21,131 bases of DNA, taken from contig CAMZFU010000016.1 in the NCBI GenBank assembly GCA_947306185.1, positions 1 to 21,131 of the forward strand, given 5' to 3'. Every line of letters begins with the position of its first letter. The first letter of the stretch is position 1. The translations under genes were made by a program, and so were the position numbers. The notes under the pieces were generated by a model. It was not told where the DNA came from, did not search any database, and saw only the letters and a list, made by a program, of their open reading frames with translations. This DNA is from an uncultured Pseudomonadota bacterium. GTDB lineage: Bacteria; Pseudomonadota; Alphaproteobacteria; Rs-D84. Positions 1 to 7,240 of this stretch are shown one piece after another.

Positions 1-84
1 AAAGAATTTGATGATTCACAAAAATAAATCAAAAAAATTAAATACTATCCAATGGTCAAAGTCGGGTTTATGTACCGCTTCTAG

Positions 85-111
85 AAAAATGCACCAAATG
101 GTGCATTTTTT
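85..111. terminator. Rho-independent terminator, probably bidirectional
   Basis: An 11-bp perfect stem (AAAAATGCACC with GGTGCATTTTT) closes a 4-nt loop and has T runs on both strands. It probably ends a gene lying left of the window. Bases 1-84 hold no gene I can support. Confidence 0.75.
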
Positions 112-158
112 ATGCGAAAAAAACTTGCGTTTTGTAACATATTTTTATACCCTTGGCG

Positions 159-168
159 TGGTATAAAT
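159..168 (+). promoter_or_regulatory. Extended -10 promoter of efp
   Basis: TG-G-TATAAA lies 18 bases before the efp start. No good -35 is seen at normal spacing, so it is called as an extended -10 promoter. The implied leader is very short, just enough for the AAGGA ribosome site. The same TGG-TATAAT pattern precedes several other genes in the window. Confidence 0.5.
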
Positions 169-185
169 AATTAAAAGGATAAAAA

Positions 186-755
186 ATGGCATCAGTTACA
201 GCAAATGATATGCGTGTCGGTTGGGTTATTTCCCATAATGGTCGTCGCTATACCGTTACTTCTATTACCAAGGTAAAACCAGGCAAGGGCGGTGCCTTTG
301 TTCAGGCAGATTTGCGTGATATCGATTCGGGAAACAAGGGTGGTGATCGTTGGCGTGCCGAAGATAAAGTCGAAAAATTAATGGTCGAAGATGTGGAATG
401 CCAATATTTGTATTCTGATGGTACAGATGCGTATTTCATGAACCTTAATGATTATGAACAATTCACAATGCCGTTGGATTCATTGGGCGAACAGGTTAAA
501 TTCTTGGCACCAGAAATGAATGTTCGTACGAACTATGTCGAAGGTCAACCAGTTTCGGTTACATTACCAAAGACCGTTGTTGCAACTGTTGAAGAAACAG
601 AACCGGCATTAAAAGGTCAAACCGCAACAGGCAGTGGTGGCAAACCTGCAATTTTGGATAACGGTGTACGTGTTCAGGTTCCTGTATTTATTGAACAGGG
701 TGAAAAGATTGTCGTGAATACTGAAACGTTGGAATATGTTGAACGCGCAAAATAG
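186..755 (+). CDS. efp: Translation elongation factor P
   Basis: EF-P binds ribosomes stalled at consecutive prolines, between the P and E sites, and promotes peptide-bond formation. The 189-aa product has the usual family length. It has the N-terminal KOW-like domain with the conserved loop PGKGGAF, whose Lys34 is at the tip that contacts the peptidyl-tRNA CCA end and is modified in many bacteria. The two OB-fold domains follow, and the C-terminus carries the typical pattern around GVRVQVPVFIEQGEKI. The start is supported by an AAGGA site 7 bases upstream. The gene stands alone between two terminators. No lysine-modification gene (epmA/epmB) is in the window, so the state of Lys34 cannot be told. 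Confidence 0.97.
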   Translation: MASVTANDMRVGWVISHNGRRYTVTSITKVKPGKGGAFVQADLRDIDSGNKGGDRWRAEDKVEKLMVEDVECQYLYSDGTDAYFMNLNDYEQFTMPLDSLGEQVKFLAPEMNVRTNYVEGQPVSVTLPKTVVATVEETEPALKGQTATGSGGKPAILDNGVRVQVPVFIEQGEKIVVNTETLEYVERAK

Positions 756-783
756 TTGTTAGTGATAAGTGTTAGTTATTAGG

Positions 784-810
784 AAAAACGGTGCGGTTGC
801 GCCGTTTTTT
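784..810. terminator. Bidirectional terminator between efp and fba
   Basis: The stem AAAAACGGTGC with GCGCCGTTTTT (one G-U pair) has a GGTT loop and T tracts on both strands. It sits between two convergent genes and can serve both. Confidence 0.85.
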
Positions 811-815
811 CGTCT

Positions 816-1757
816 TTAATGCGCTGATCCCATAATGTTGATAATTTCATACATTGTGTTTGCGTAAACCGTTTCCATAGCGGCGGCCAAATAGTCGCGT
901 GGATTGAAATTTGATGGCGATTCTGCCAATTTCTTACGAATTGTCGCGGTAAAGGCAAGACGTGAATCACTATCTACGTTGATTTTGCATATATTGGTCG
1001 TTGATGCTGCACGTTGCAATTGGTCGGTTGGTATGCCAAGCGCATTTTTAATTTCACCGCCGTTTTCATTTATTGTTTGGATAAATTGTTGTGGAATGCT
1101 GGATGCACCGTGCAGAACTAACGGGAAATTGGGCAGATAATTCATAATTTTTGCAAGGATGTCAAAACGCAATTCTTGTTTGTCTGATTTCATTTTATAC
1201 GCGCCGTGACTTGTGCCGATTGCAACCGCCAATGAATCAACACCGGTTTTTTCGACAAAATCCGCCGCATCAGACGGATTGGTATAAAGTTCGGTATCTG
1301 AAAAAGTGTTTTCATCTTCGCGACCACGTAATGTGCCAAGTTCGGCCTCGGTCGATACGCCGTGGGCATGGGCATATTCAACGACACGTGCCGAAAGTGC
1401 AACGTTTTCATCAAATGGTAAATTGCTGGCATCTATCATAACACTTGAAAAACCTAAATCTATGGCTTGTGCGCATGCTTCAAATGAATGTCCGTGGTCA
1501 AGGTGCAATGCGACATTTTCGTCGGGGGTTATGTGTGCGCCACCGACTATGGCCATTAACATATCATCGCTGATATACTTTAAGGCAGATTCTGATACCG
1601 CCAATATAATCGGACTTTTTGTTTGGCGGGCGGCCCCCAAAATTGCCGCGAATGTTTCCAGGTTATAAAAATTAAATGCACCAACGGCATAATGGCGCGC
1701 CAATGCATCGCCAAACATATTGGTTGTGTTCACAAGACCGTACTTTTCATAAAGCAT
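816..1757 (-). CDS. fba: Fructose-bisphosphate aldolase, class II
   Basis: This zinc enzyme reversibly splits fructose-1,6-bisphosphate into glyceraldehyde-3-phosphate and dihydroxyacetone phosphate in glycolysis and gluconeogenesis. The 313-aa product shows the class II landmarks: LHLDHGHS (catalytic Asp87, zinc-binding His88), Glu139 in TEAELG, His184 in GTSHGAYK, His216 in VLHGASS, and the NVDSD loop at 260-264 that binds substrate phosphate. The open frame extends 34 codons further upstream, but that part is low-complexity, resembles no aldolase, and would cross the divergent promoter region. ATG at 1757 has a GAGAG site upstream and begins with the family-like MLYEKYG, so I chose it. Related tagatose-bisphosphate aldolases share the fold. 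Fructose specificity is the likelier call but is not proven by the motifs. Confidence 0.92.
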   Translation of the reverse strand: MLYEKYGLVNTTNMFGDALARHYAVGAFNFYNLETFAAILGAARQTKSPIILAVSESALKYISDDMLMAIVGGAHITPDENVALHLDHGHSFEACAQAIDLGFSSVMIDASNLPFDENVALSARVVEYAHAHGVSTEAELGTLRGREDENTFSDTELYTNPSDAADFVEKTGVDSLAVAIGTSHGAYKMKSDKQELRFDILAKIMNYLPNFPLVLHGASSIPQQFIQTINENGGEIKNALGIPTDQLQRAASTTNICKINVDSDSRLAFTATIRKKLAESPSNFNPRDYLAAAMETVYANTMYEIINIMGSAH

Positions 1758-1846
1758 ATTTAGATTCTCTCTTGACCCATTTGTGTGATTATAACATAAT
1801 TTTTGATGATTATGTACGATTTTGTGTTTATAAATAAAACGGTACA

Positions 1847-1870
1847 AAATATTTGACATGTCAAATATTT
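1847..1870. promoter_or_regulatory. 24-bp perfect palindrome, candidate operator between divergent genes
   Basis: The two halves (AAATATTTGACA and its exact complement) meet at 1858/1859 in the fba/lipoprotein divergent gap. Each half contains a TTGACA hexamer, one per strand, so a protein bound here would cover -35 elements. On the plus strand, TTGACA (1853-1858), a 16-base spacer and TGC-GAAAAT (1872-1880) form a plausible promoter for the lipoprotein gene. The minus-strand -10 is unclear. Confidence 0.5.
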
Positions 1871-1933
1871 GTGCGAAAATACAAGGGAACGAATCGGGGG
1901 CAGGTCAGAGATAACATATAAAAGGACAAATTG

Positions 1934-2302
1934 ATGAAAAAAGTTTTGGTTTCTGTTTTGGCGGTGGCTGCACTTGCGGGTTGCACATATTATGATTATT
2001 ACAAGGGCGATATTCGTTATACACAAGATGGTGAAGATTGTGTATATTATATGGACGAATATGCACGTCATTATTCCGAAGGTATCCGTGGCATAGACGG
2101 CAGCAACCGTGTTGTTTATAGAAATACACGTTGTGCGGATTTGTTTGCACGTGATAATGCTGGTCGTATGGAACGCAATGATCGCAAGATTTTGGTTCCG
2201 GCGGCAAAAGAAACAACATCTTCTTGCACAAAATGCTCATCTGGTTGTGGTGTAGAAATGGTTCCGGTGACGCGTCGTTTTTATACAATTTCTGAAAAAT
2301 AA
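1934..2302 (+). CDS. Small outer-membrane lipoprotein, function unknown
   Basis: The product is 122 aa. A basic start (MKKVL), a hydrophobic stretch and the lipobox LAGC give lipidation at Cys17. Thr at +2 is not an inner-membrane retention signal, so the outer membrane is likely. The mature part is Tyr-rich at first (CTYYDYYKGD) and has a later Cys cluster, SCTKCSSGC, plus isolated cysteines, suggesting disulfides. I do not recognise the family. TTG at 1931 could extend it by one codon, but ATG at 1934 is better placed after the AAAGGA site. It is monocistronic, with a strong terminator after it and a palindrome-overlapped promoter before it. Confidence 0.75.
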   Translation: MKKVLVSVLAVAALAGCTYYDYYKGDIRYTQDGEDCVYYMDEYARHYSEGIRGIDGSNRVVYRNTRCADLFARDNAGRMERNDRKILVPAAKETTSSCTKCSSGCGVEMVPVTRRFYTISEK

Positions 2303-2316
2303 TTGTTAGATGTTAT

Positions 2317-2347
2317 AAAAATGCCGCCATGTTTGGCGGTGTTTTTT
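2317..2347 (+). terminator. Terminator of the lipoprotein gene
   Basis: Stem CCGCC/GGCGG, extended by G-U and A-T pairs, with a 6-nt loop and a run of six T. Confidence 0.85.
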
Positions 2348-2349
2348 AT

Positions 2350-2378
2350 TTGAAAATATGGTTGTTTTGTGATAAAAT
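2350..2378 (+). promoter_or_regulatory. Sigma-70-type promoter
   Basis: TTGAAA (2350-2355), a 17-base spacer, and TAAAAT (2373-2378) preceded by TGA (extended -10). It begins right after the previous terminator and gives a short leader to the ATG at 2401. Confidence 0.65.
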
Positions 2379-2400
2379 CATACAGAAAAGGAGAAATATT

Positions 2401-2763
2401 ATGAAAAAGATTTCTAATTATTTAATGATGGCCGGTATTTCGGTATCGGTGTTTATGCAAAGTGCGTTCGCGGCCAAGGATGCCTCGACAGAGGGAATTT
2501 GTAATTTGATAGATAAACTGTCGCCAGTTATTAAGACGTTGCGTACACTCGCGTTTTTGGGTGCGGCATTTGTTTTGATGGAATGGGCATGGGGTTATAT
2601 CAAGGCCGGTGACGTTAAAAAAGACGACCTTAAAGACAAAGGTGTTGCGATGTTCGTTGGATTCTTCTTGCTCTTTGGTGTTGGTATAGTTTTGGCATTA
2701 GTTGGATCAACGGGCGGAAAAGAATACCTTGGGTGTGTTGAAAAGGTGTTCGCTGTTAAATAA
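2401..2763 (+). CDS. Small exported two-helix protein, VirB2/TrbC-pilin-like
   Basis: The product is 120 aa. Residues 1-24 form a Sec signal peptide ending SAFA. Two hydrophobic helices follow (about 44-66 and 82-102), separated by a short charged loop rich in Lys and Asp. One Cys lies before the first helix (Cys34) and one after the second (Cys112), so a disulfide could clamp the ends. Signal peptide plus two helices with a short polar loop is the layout of VirB2/TrbC pilins of type IV secretion systems. No other secretion gene is nearby, so this would be an orphan. ATG at 2401 has an AAAGGAG site; the frame continues upstream through the preceding terminator, which is not plausible coding. 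The fold assignment is inference. Confidence 0.6.
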   Translation: MKKISNYLMMAGISVSVFMQSAFAAKDASTEGICNLIDKLSPVIKTLRTLAFLGAAFVLMEWAWGYIKAGDVKKDDLKDKGVAMFVGFFLLFGVGIVLALVGSTGGKEYLGCVEKVFAVK

Positions 2764-2780
2764 TATGAATGGTAGATTGA

Positions 2781-2813
2781 ATGCAGGGTATCGTTTGGTA
2801 CCCTGTATTTTTT
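2781..2813 (+). terminator. Terminator after the two-helix protein
   Basis: Stem ATGCAGGGTA with TACCCTGTAT (one G-U pair), an 8-nt loop and a run of T. It overlaps the stop codon of the convergent 301-aa gene. The minus-strand T tract is poor, so it acts mainly on the plus strand. Confidence 0.8.
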
Positions 2814-3717
2814 AGTGCGACAATCCGTATTTTTTGGCAAATGCAATTTCGCGTTTGTTACGGTCGCTTTTTATTTCTGAAATTGCTTGATTGGTAAAAT
2901 GTTTGTTTGTGGCGCCGTATCTAAAAGATGTACGTGCAATTTCTGCGTTTTCCAAGGCGATGTTAACAAATCTTGGATACGTCTGTCTAAATTTGGTGTC
3001 GCGCCAATCACGAATGGTTCTGCGTAACATGTTATAATATGCGTAAAGTAAATGGCGATCCATATAGTCAGCCAATCCGTTATTTTTGCACATGTTGTAT
3101 TCCTGGCGTATTTCGGATACTGGTTTTTGATCGTATAGTATTTTATTTATGTCACGACGCAGACCGGTAAAATAAGATTCACGGTCGTTAAGTGGCATTC
3201 CACGATTAAATGTCCCAAGTATTCCGTTTATTTCTTTTTCGCATCGTGTAACGTTGGCACGCCATGGAATGCGTACTGTTTGATCGGCTTTTGACATAAT
3301 GGCATGGAAATGTTCTGTCGAAGAATCAAAATTACCATCCTGTCCAGGTAATAAAAAGTATTCTTGTTGAATTATCATGTTTTCGCCAAGATATTTCATC
3401 AATGCCCATGCTGCGTATCGTGATATTTCGGTATTGAGTTCGTCGCCTTTGGTAAATCTTGGGATATTTGTGGAAACAATATCTTTCAATCTGGACGGTT
3501 TACGCGAATAAACGCTCTTTGGGGTGCTTAACGCTAGAATTTTTCTGAATTTATCTTCGTCTTTATATGATTTTGGGATCGCCTCACTGAAAGTAGAAAA
3601 CAAACCGCCAAGGTTCCATGATTCTGCGATGGGTGTCGTGAATAGCTCATATTCATATATAAGGTGGTGCGAAGCATTCAAGGTATCAAATATTTCTTTT
3701 GGATTTAATTCACTCAT
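2812..3717 (-). CDS. 301-aa protein of unknown function, partner of the RHH protein
   Basis: I do not recognise this protein with confidence. It is soluble, with no signal peptide or membrane segment, and looks mostly alpha-helical with many Arg and Lys. The stretch TEISRYAAWALMKYL (96-110), followed by QQEYF, faintly recalls the BRO/DinD-type pattern (SRYA...Y, then YF), but the rest does not match clearly. The C-terminal part (about 215-301) is basic. Its start has a very strong site, AAGGGGGC, suggesting high expression. It lies 27 bases after the stop of the RHH gene and is surely co-transcribed with it. An antitoxin-like regulator followed by a larger unknown protein suggests a toxin-antitoxin or defence-type module. 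That is inference only; no nuclease or transferase motif is visible. Confidence 0.7.
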   Translation of the reverse strand: MSELNPKEIFDTLNASHHLIYEYELFTTPIAESWNLGGLFSTFSEAIPKSYKDEDKFRKILALSTPKSVYSRKPSRLKDIVSTNIPRFTKGDELNTEISRYAAWALMKYLGENMIIQQEYFLLPGQDGNFDSSTEHFHAIMSKADQTVRIPWRANVTRCEKEINGILGTFNRGMPLNDRESYFTGLRRDINKILYDQKPVSEIRQEYNMCKNNGLADYMDRHLLYAYYNMLRRTIRDWRDTKFRQTYPRFVNIALENAEIARTSFRYGATNKHFTNQAISEIKSDRNKREIAFAKKYGLSH

Positions 3718-3744
3718 TTGATGCCCCCTTTATTGATTTTGTTC

Positions 3745-3969
3745 TTATTGTGGGTCGTCCGAATGCGCAATCGAAAACAGAACAGAAGAGATTAGTGATT
3801 GATATGGAACATGTTGCGCCGCCGCCAATTCTTTTAATTTTTCAAGGATTGGACGCGGAATTCGCATATTTATAACAGTGTCTGATTTATGAAACGCGCG
3901 ATATGCTGCATAATCCCGCAACAAGGATTCAATGTTCATAACAAAAAGTTGTTGCATAACATTTGGCAT
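3745..3969 (-). CDS. Ribbon-helix-helix (CopG/MetJ-type) antitoxin-like regulator
   Basis: The product is 74 aa. The C-terminal half reads as a ribbon-helix-helix domain: the strand TVINMRIPRPI (about 31-41), helix LEKLKELAAAQ, the turn HVPYQSL, and a second helix LISSVLFSIAH. The phrase VPYQSLISS is common in RHH antitoxins. The first 30 residues are a helical extension. The start at 3969 follows AGGA at good spacing; internal Met5 and Met11 are less well supported. It is the first gene of a two-gene operon, and an inverted repeat covers its promoter, as expected for autorepression. The RHH fold is fairly sure; the antitoxin role is inferred from context. Confidence 0.75.
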   Translation of the reverse strand: MPNVMQQLFVMNIESLLRDYAAYRAFHKSDTVINMRIPRPILEKLKELAAAQHVPYQSLISSVLFSIAHSDDPQ

Positions 3970-4012
3970 TTTTATTCCTATACATTATTCAACACAACTG
4001 TCTTTACGATGT

Positions 4013-4040
4013 AATATACCATTGTATTTACATTTGTCAA
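4013..4040 (-). promoter_or_regulatory. Promoter of the RHH/301-aa operon
   Basis: Read on the minus strand: TTGACA (4040-4035), a 16-base spacer, and TGG-TATATT (-10 at 4018-4013). This is one of the best -35/-10 pairs in the window, about 45 bases ahead of the RHH start. Confidence 0.7.
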
Positions 4041-4049
4041 TACAAATGT
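4030..4049. promoter_or_regulatory. Inverted repeat over the -35 box, candidate RHH operator
   Basis: ACATTTGT and ACAAATGT are separated by four bases and overlap the minus-strand TTGACA. A second, looser inverted pair (ACACAAC near 3992, GTTGTGT near 4057) flanks it. The placement fits autoregulation by the adjacent RHH protein. Confidence 0.5.
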
Positions 4050-4098
4050 CTATTCTGTTGTGTTTACTGTAGTATTTACGTTTGTGTTGTGATTTGTG

Positions 4099-4107
4099 TG
4101 GTATAAT
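4099..4107 (+). promoter_or_regulatory. Extended -10 promoter of tolB
   Basis: TG-G-TATAAT, a perfect -10 with the TG extension and no convincing -35. The leader to the tolB ATG is about 125 bases, AT-rich, with no clear fold. Confidence 0.55.
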
Positions 4108-4239
4108 TTTGCCCCAAAAAAAATGACAAAATTTATTTGTAATGTGTTTGGAGCGTTTTTATTTTGTTATCTCGGCTTGCACTTTTTATGACGATAATAT
4201 AAAATGCAAATCGTATAGGATTAACGGAAAGGAATTTTG

Positions 4240-5562
4240 ATGTTTAAACGGATTTTATTGTTGGCATTTGTTGCCCTTGGTTTATTTACCTTAAATGCAC
4301 ATGCCGAATTAAAGGTGGATATTATTGCTGGCACAACCGAACCTATTTCGGTTGCTGTTCAGAAAATAGAGGTTGCATCCGGGGCATCGGCATCTGATGC
4401 AGCGACGATTCGGACGGTTATTGAAGAAAACCTTAAACGTACGGGGCTGTTTCATATTGTAAATCATAATGCGTTCCCCGAATATGTTAAATTTGATGAG
4501 ATGCCGGATTTTAAATTATGGACCGCGGTCAAGACGCAAGTTCTTGTCCAAGGTAAATTGACCAAGATGGCCGACAAAAAGTACCAATTAGATTTTTATG
4601 TTTGGGATATTCCGGGTAAAGAACAAATCGAAGCACAAAGTTTGGTCGCGTCAAAGAAATCTGTGCGCCGGTTGGGGCATATTACATCGGATGCGATTTA
4701 TGAACGGTTGACGGGCGAAGTCGGTTATTTTGATACGCAAATTGTATTCATTGCGGAAACAGGACCGGTTGATAAACGGGTTAAACGTATGGCAATTATG
4801 GACCAAGACGGTCATGGTTTGCGTTACCTATCGGATGAAAAGACATTTGTTATGTCACCGCATTTTTCGCCAAATATGCAATCCATTGTGTTTTTGTCAT
4901 ATTATGATGACGACCCAATGGTGTGGGTATTGAACCTTGATACGGGTGAACAACGTCGGTTGGGTAAATTTGGGGGAATGAATTTTGCACCACGGTTTTC
5001 GCCTGATGGGAACCGTGTGGCATTGTCGTTGGTTAAAAATGGTATCACACATATATATGAGTATAATGTAGAAACAAATGCGTTCACCCAACTGACCAAG
5101 GGAGATTCCATTAATACCAGTCCGTCTTATTCGCCGGACGGTCGCAAAATTGCATTTAATTCTGATCGCAGTGGCAGTCAGCAGATTCATATTTTGGATT
5201 TGGATACCGGTAAAATAAACCGTATTACATACGGGGCAGGGCGCTATGCCACACCGGCATGGTCACCAGACGGACAATTTATTGCCTTTACAAAAATGGC
5301 AGATGATACATTCTATGTTGGTGTAATGGATCCCGAAGGTAAAAATGAAAAGATTCTTGCCGGTGGTTGGTTTATGGAGGCACCATCATGGGCCCCAGGT
5401 TCACGCCGTTTAGTGTATTATGAAACAGAACGTGCCAGTGATGATATAGAACGTATGAGCCATATTCGCAGTGTCGATATCACTGGACAGAACCTTTACG
5501 ACATTGAATTGCCCGACGGTGTAAATGGTGTTGAACCAACATGGTCGCCAAGATTGCCATAA
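4240..5562 (+). CDS. tolB: Tol-Pal system protein TolB
   Basis: TolB is the periplasmic beta-propeller of the Tol-Pal complex, which links Pal and the outer membrane to TolA during cell constriction. The 440-aa product has the normal length. It has a Sec signal peptide (about 1-22, ending NAHA), an N-terminal alpha/beta domain (about 25-150), then propeller blades with PD40-type repeats: FSPNMQSIVFLS, FSPDGNRVALS, YSPDGRKIAFNSD, WSPDGQFIAFT and the final PTWSPRLP. ATG at 4240 follows AAAGGA; TTG at 4237 would add one residue. The tolQ, tolR, tolA and pal genes are not adjacent, unlike the usual cluster. Its stop overlaps the start of the nuclease gene, so the two are translationally coupled. 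Confidence 0.96.
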   Translation: MFKRILLLAFVALGLFTLNAHAELKVDIIAGTTEPISVAVQKIEVASGASASDAATIRTVIEENLKRTGLFHIVNHNAFPEYVKFDEMPDFKLWTAVKTQVLVQGKLTKMADKKYQLDFYVWDIPGKEQIEAQSLVASKKSVRRLGHITSDAIYERLTGEVGYFDTQIVFIAETGPVDKRVKRMAIMDQDGHGLRYLSDEKTFVMSPHFSPNMQSIVFLSYYDDDPMVWVLNLDTGEQRRLGKFGGMNFAPRFSPDGNRVALSLVKNGITHIYEYNVETNAFTQLTKGDSINTSPSYSPDGRKIAFNSDRSGSQQIHILDLDTGKINRITYGAGRYATPAWSPDGQFIAFTKMADDTFYVGVMDPEGKNEKILAGGWFMEAPSWAPGSRRLVYYETERASDDIERMSHIRSVDITGQNLYDIELPDGVNGVEPTWSPRLP

Positions 5563-5978
5563 TGAAGGTTGTATATGCCATTTTTGGAATGTTTTTGTTG
5601 ATGCCATGTGCCATGGCGGTGTCTGCCCGTGTTGGACATATTATTGATGGTGATACTTTTTCGGGTGTTGTAAAATTAGATGCCGATGTAGAAGTATCTG
5701 TGCGTGTTCGTCTGCGCAATATTGATACGCCTGAAATAAATGGCGAATGTGAATATGAAAAGCAAAAAGCCCAACAGGCGCGCAACCGTCTGGGGGAAAT
5801 AATCCCGGTTGGCAGTATGGTTGAATTAACCAATATCAAAGATGATAAATACCTTGGGCGTATTGATGCCAATGTTGCGGATGCACGTGGTCGTGATGTT
5901 GGAAAAATCTTGGTCAAAGAAGGACTGGGGCGCAAATACAACGGCGGTCGCCGTGATAAATGGTGCAATATCAAATAA
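5562..5978 (+). CDS. Exported thermonuclease-like (SNase-domain) nuclease
   Basis: The product is 138 aa: a Sec signal peptide (1-19, ending CAMA or nearby) plus one staphylococcal-nuclease domain. Key residues match SNase: Asp29 and Asp31 in IDGDTF, Arg50, Asp55 and Glu58 in RLRNIDTPE, and Arg100 in DKYLGR. It should be an active calcium-dependent sugar-nonspecific nuclease in the periplasm or outside the cell. ATG at 5562 shares bases with the tolB stop (TAATG), indicating coupled translation. An in-frame ATG 21 bases earlier would spoil the signal peptide slightly and lies inside tolB. Only 8 bases separate its end from convergent plsC, with just a weak AT hairpin there. Confidence 0.88.
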   Translation: MKVVYAIFGMFLLMPCAMAVSARVGHIIDGDTFSGVVKLDADVEVSVRVRLRNIDTPEINGECEYEKQKAQQARNRLGEIIPVGSMVELTNIKDDKYLGRIDANVADARGRDVGKILVKEGLGRKYNGGRRDKWCNIK

Positions 5979-5986
5979 TTAAAAAA

Positions 5987-6694
5987 TTATGCGCTGTGGC
6001 GATTTATGGCTTCGCCGATTTCTTCCAATGATGATGTTGACGCAATTACCGGTTCAAAATGCATAGTTGCCGTGCCTGGGCGTATGCGACCATGTTTCGG
6101 CCAGTAAATACCAGTATCGGTGCCAACTGGAATAATTGGTAATTTTAATGTTTGGGCCAAAAACATTAGACCGCGTTTTAATGCAACTGGATGCCCCGGG
6201 GTCACGCGTGTACCTTCGGGAAATATAATAAGTGTATATCCGTTCATTATTTTATTGGCAACGGCATGGGTTAATTTTTTCATATTAGTTGCACCGCGTG
6301 CGCGATTTACTGGTTGTAATCCCATACGCCAGAATGCCCAACCGTAAATCGGAATCCATAACAATTCACGTTTCAGAATAAAAAACGGATTGTGAACATT
6401 GGTGACAAGAATGGCGACCTCCATTATCGACATATGTTTTGATGCAATAATTGCCTTGCCATCACAACGTTCATTATCATTTGGTGTCGCAGGAATTCCA
6501 TTTTCTTCGGTGGGTGGATAATAGATTTTATAATTTACACCACAAATTACCCGCAACAATACCAATACACCCTTGGCATCCCATATAATAAATCTACTTG
6601 TTAATTGTTTGGATACCAGACCAACCAACAGCAATGGTGACCATGCAACGAAATATAAACCTAAAATAATTTTAAACAGTATTGTGCGAAACAT
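5987..6694 (-). CDS. plsC: 1-acyl-sn-glycerol-3-phosphate acyltransferase
   Basis: PlsC acylates lysophosphatidic acid to phosphatidic acid at the inner membrane, a step in phospholipid synthesis. The 235-aa product has an N-terminal hydrophobic anchor (about 5-28), the catalytic block KHMSIME (His87 with Glu92, HX4E instead of the usual HX4D), an Arg-rich substrate block near QPVNRARG (127-134), FPEGTR (158-163), and the late block LPIIPV. As far as I recall, the HX4E form is common in alphaproteobacterial PlsC, so I read it as active. The start has AAAGGAAA upstream. It is the last gene of the ftsE-ftsX-YdcF-plsC operon, 21 bases after its neighbour. Confidence 0.92.
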   Translation of the reverse strand: MFRTILFKIILGLYFVAWSPLLLVGLVSKQLTSRFIIWDAKGVLVLLRVICGVNYKIYYPPTEENGIPATPNDNERCDGKAIIASKHMSIMEVAILVTNVHNPFFILKRELLWIPIYGWAFWRMGLQPVNRARGATNMKKLTHAVANKIMNGYTLIIFPEGTRVTPGHPVALKRGLMFLAQTLKLPIIPVGTDTGIYWPKHGRIRPGTATMHFEPVIASTSSLEEIGEAINRHSA

Positions 6695-6715
6695 ATTATT
6701 TTCCTTTTGCGGATC

Positions 6716-7240
6716 TTAGTATAAAAAACTTGGGCTTTCTTTGATGCCAACCATTGTGGCGATATATTTTACATATTCAATAAACCATCTTTCCAAACGG
6801 CGTGCCGGCGGCATTTCGGAAAGTGCGACCGGGCATGCAACAATCGTCGATTTTGGTAATTCAGATTGAATTAGATATTTTGCGCGTCTAATGTGATCTT
6901 CTGTTGTAATAACAACAATTCTGTCCAGTCCAGATTTTTCTGAAATCTTGCGAATTGCTAACGCATTTTGATACGTTGATTTAGAATCGGATTCTATGGT
7001 CGCGCGATCTGCACCTTTGTATTGAGATTCTGGACCGGCGCCGATGATATATAAATCTGCGTCCGGGTATTTATCAATTTGGCGCATTGCAAACGGTATT
7101 CTGCGAAAATCACCGGTTAAAACGAAAATGCTGTCATTTGGCAAAATGAAATCGCAATCGTTCGGTGTGGTCAATTTAAACGCGATACCACCAATCACGA
7201 ATAGCCCCAATAATAATAAAGATGGGTGAAAAAATTTCAT
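6716..7240 (-). CDS. YdcF/SanA/ElyC-like membrane-anchored DUF218 protein
   Basis: The product is 174 aa. One N-terminal membrane segment (about 8-24) is followed by a DUF218-type alpha/beta domain: the strand IFVLTGDFRR, then DLYIIGAGPE, the central ESDSKSTYQNALAIRK helix and IVVITTEDHIRRAKYLIQ. Family members act in envelope or peptidoglycan-precursor homeostasis (ElyC, SanA in E. coli), but the biochemical reaction is not known. Its ATG overlaps the ftsX stop (ATGA), so translation is coupled. Placement between ftsX and plsC matches alphaproteobacterial gene order as I know it. At 174 aa it is rather short for the family. Confidence 0.8.
   Translation of the reverse strand: MKFFHPSLLLLGLFVIGGIAFKLTTPNDCDFILPNDSIFVLTGDFRRIPFAMRQIDKYPDADLYIIGAGPESQYKGADRATIESDSKSTYQNALAIRKISEKSGLDRIVVITTEDHIRRAKYLIQSELPKSTIVACPVALSEMPPARRLERWFIEYVKYIATMVGIKESPSFLY

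Noticed and set aside
2..166. Open frame across the left edge (about 54 codons)
   Set aside because: It reads straight through a terminator hairpin and the efp promoter, and its composition is random-looking with no motif.
1758..1859. Upstream extension of the aldolase
   Set aside because: The residues do not resemble aldolases, and the extension would run into the 24-bp palindrome; a ribosome site precedes the internal ATG at 1757.
5480..5974. 164-codon minus-strand frame over the nuclease gene
   Set aside because: It is a Pro/Arg/Ser-rich shadow of a clear SNase gene.
5987..6694. PlsC judged inactive because of HX4E
   Set aside because: Glu in place of Asp occurs in alphaproteobacterial PlsC proteins, and the FPEGTR block is intact.
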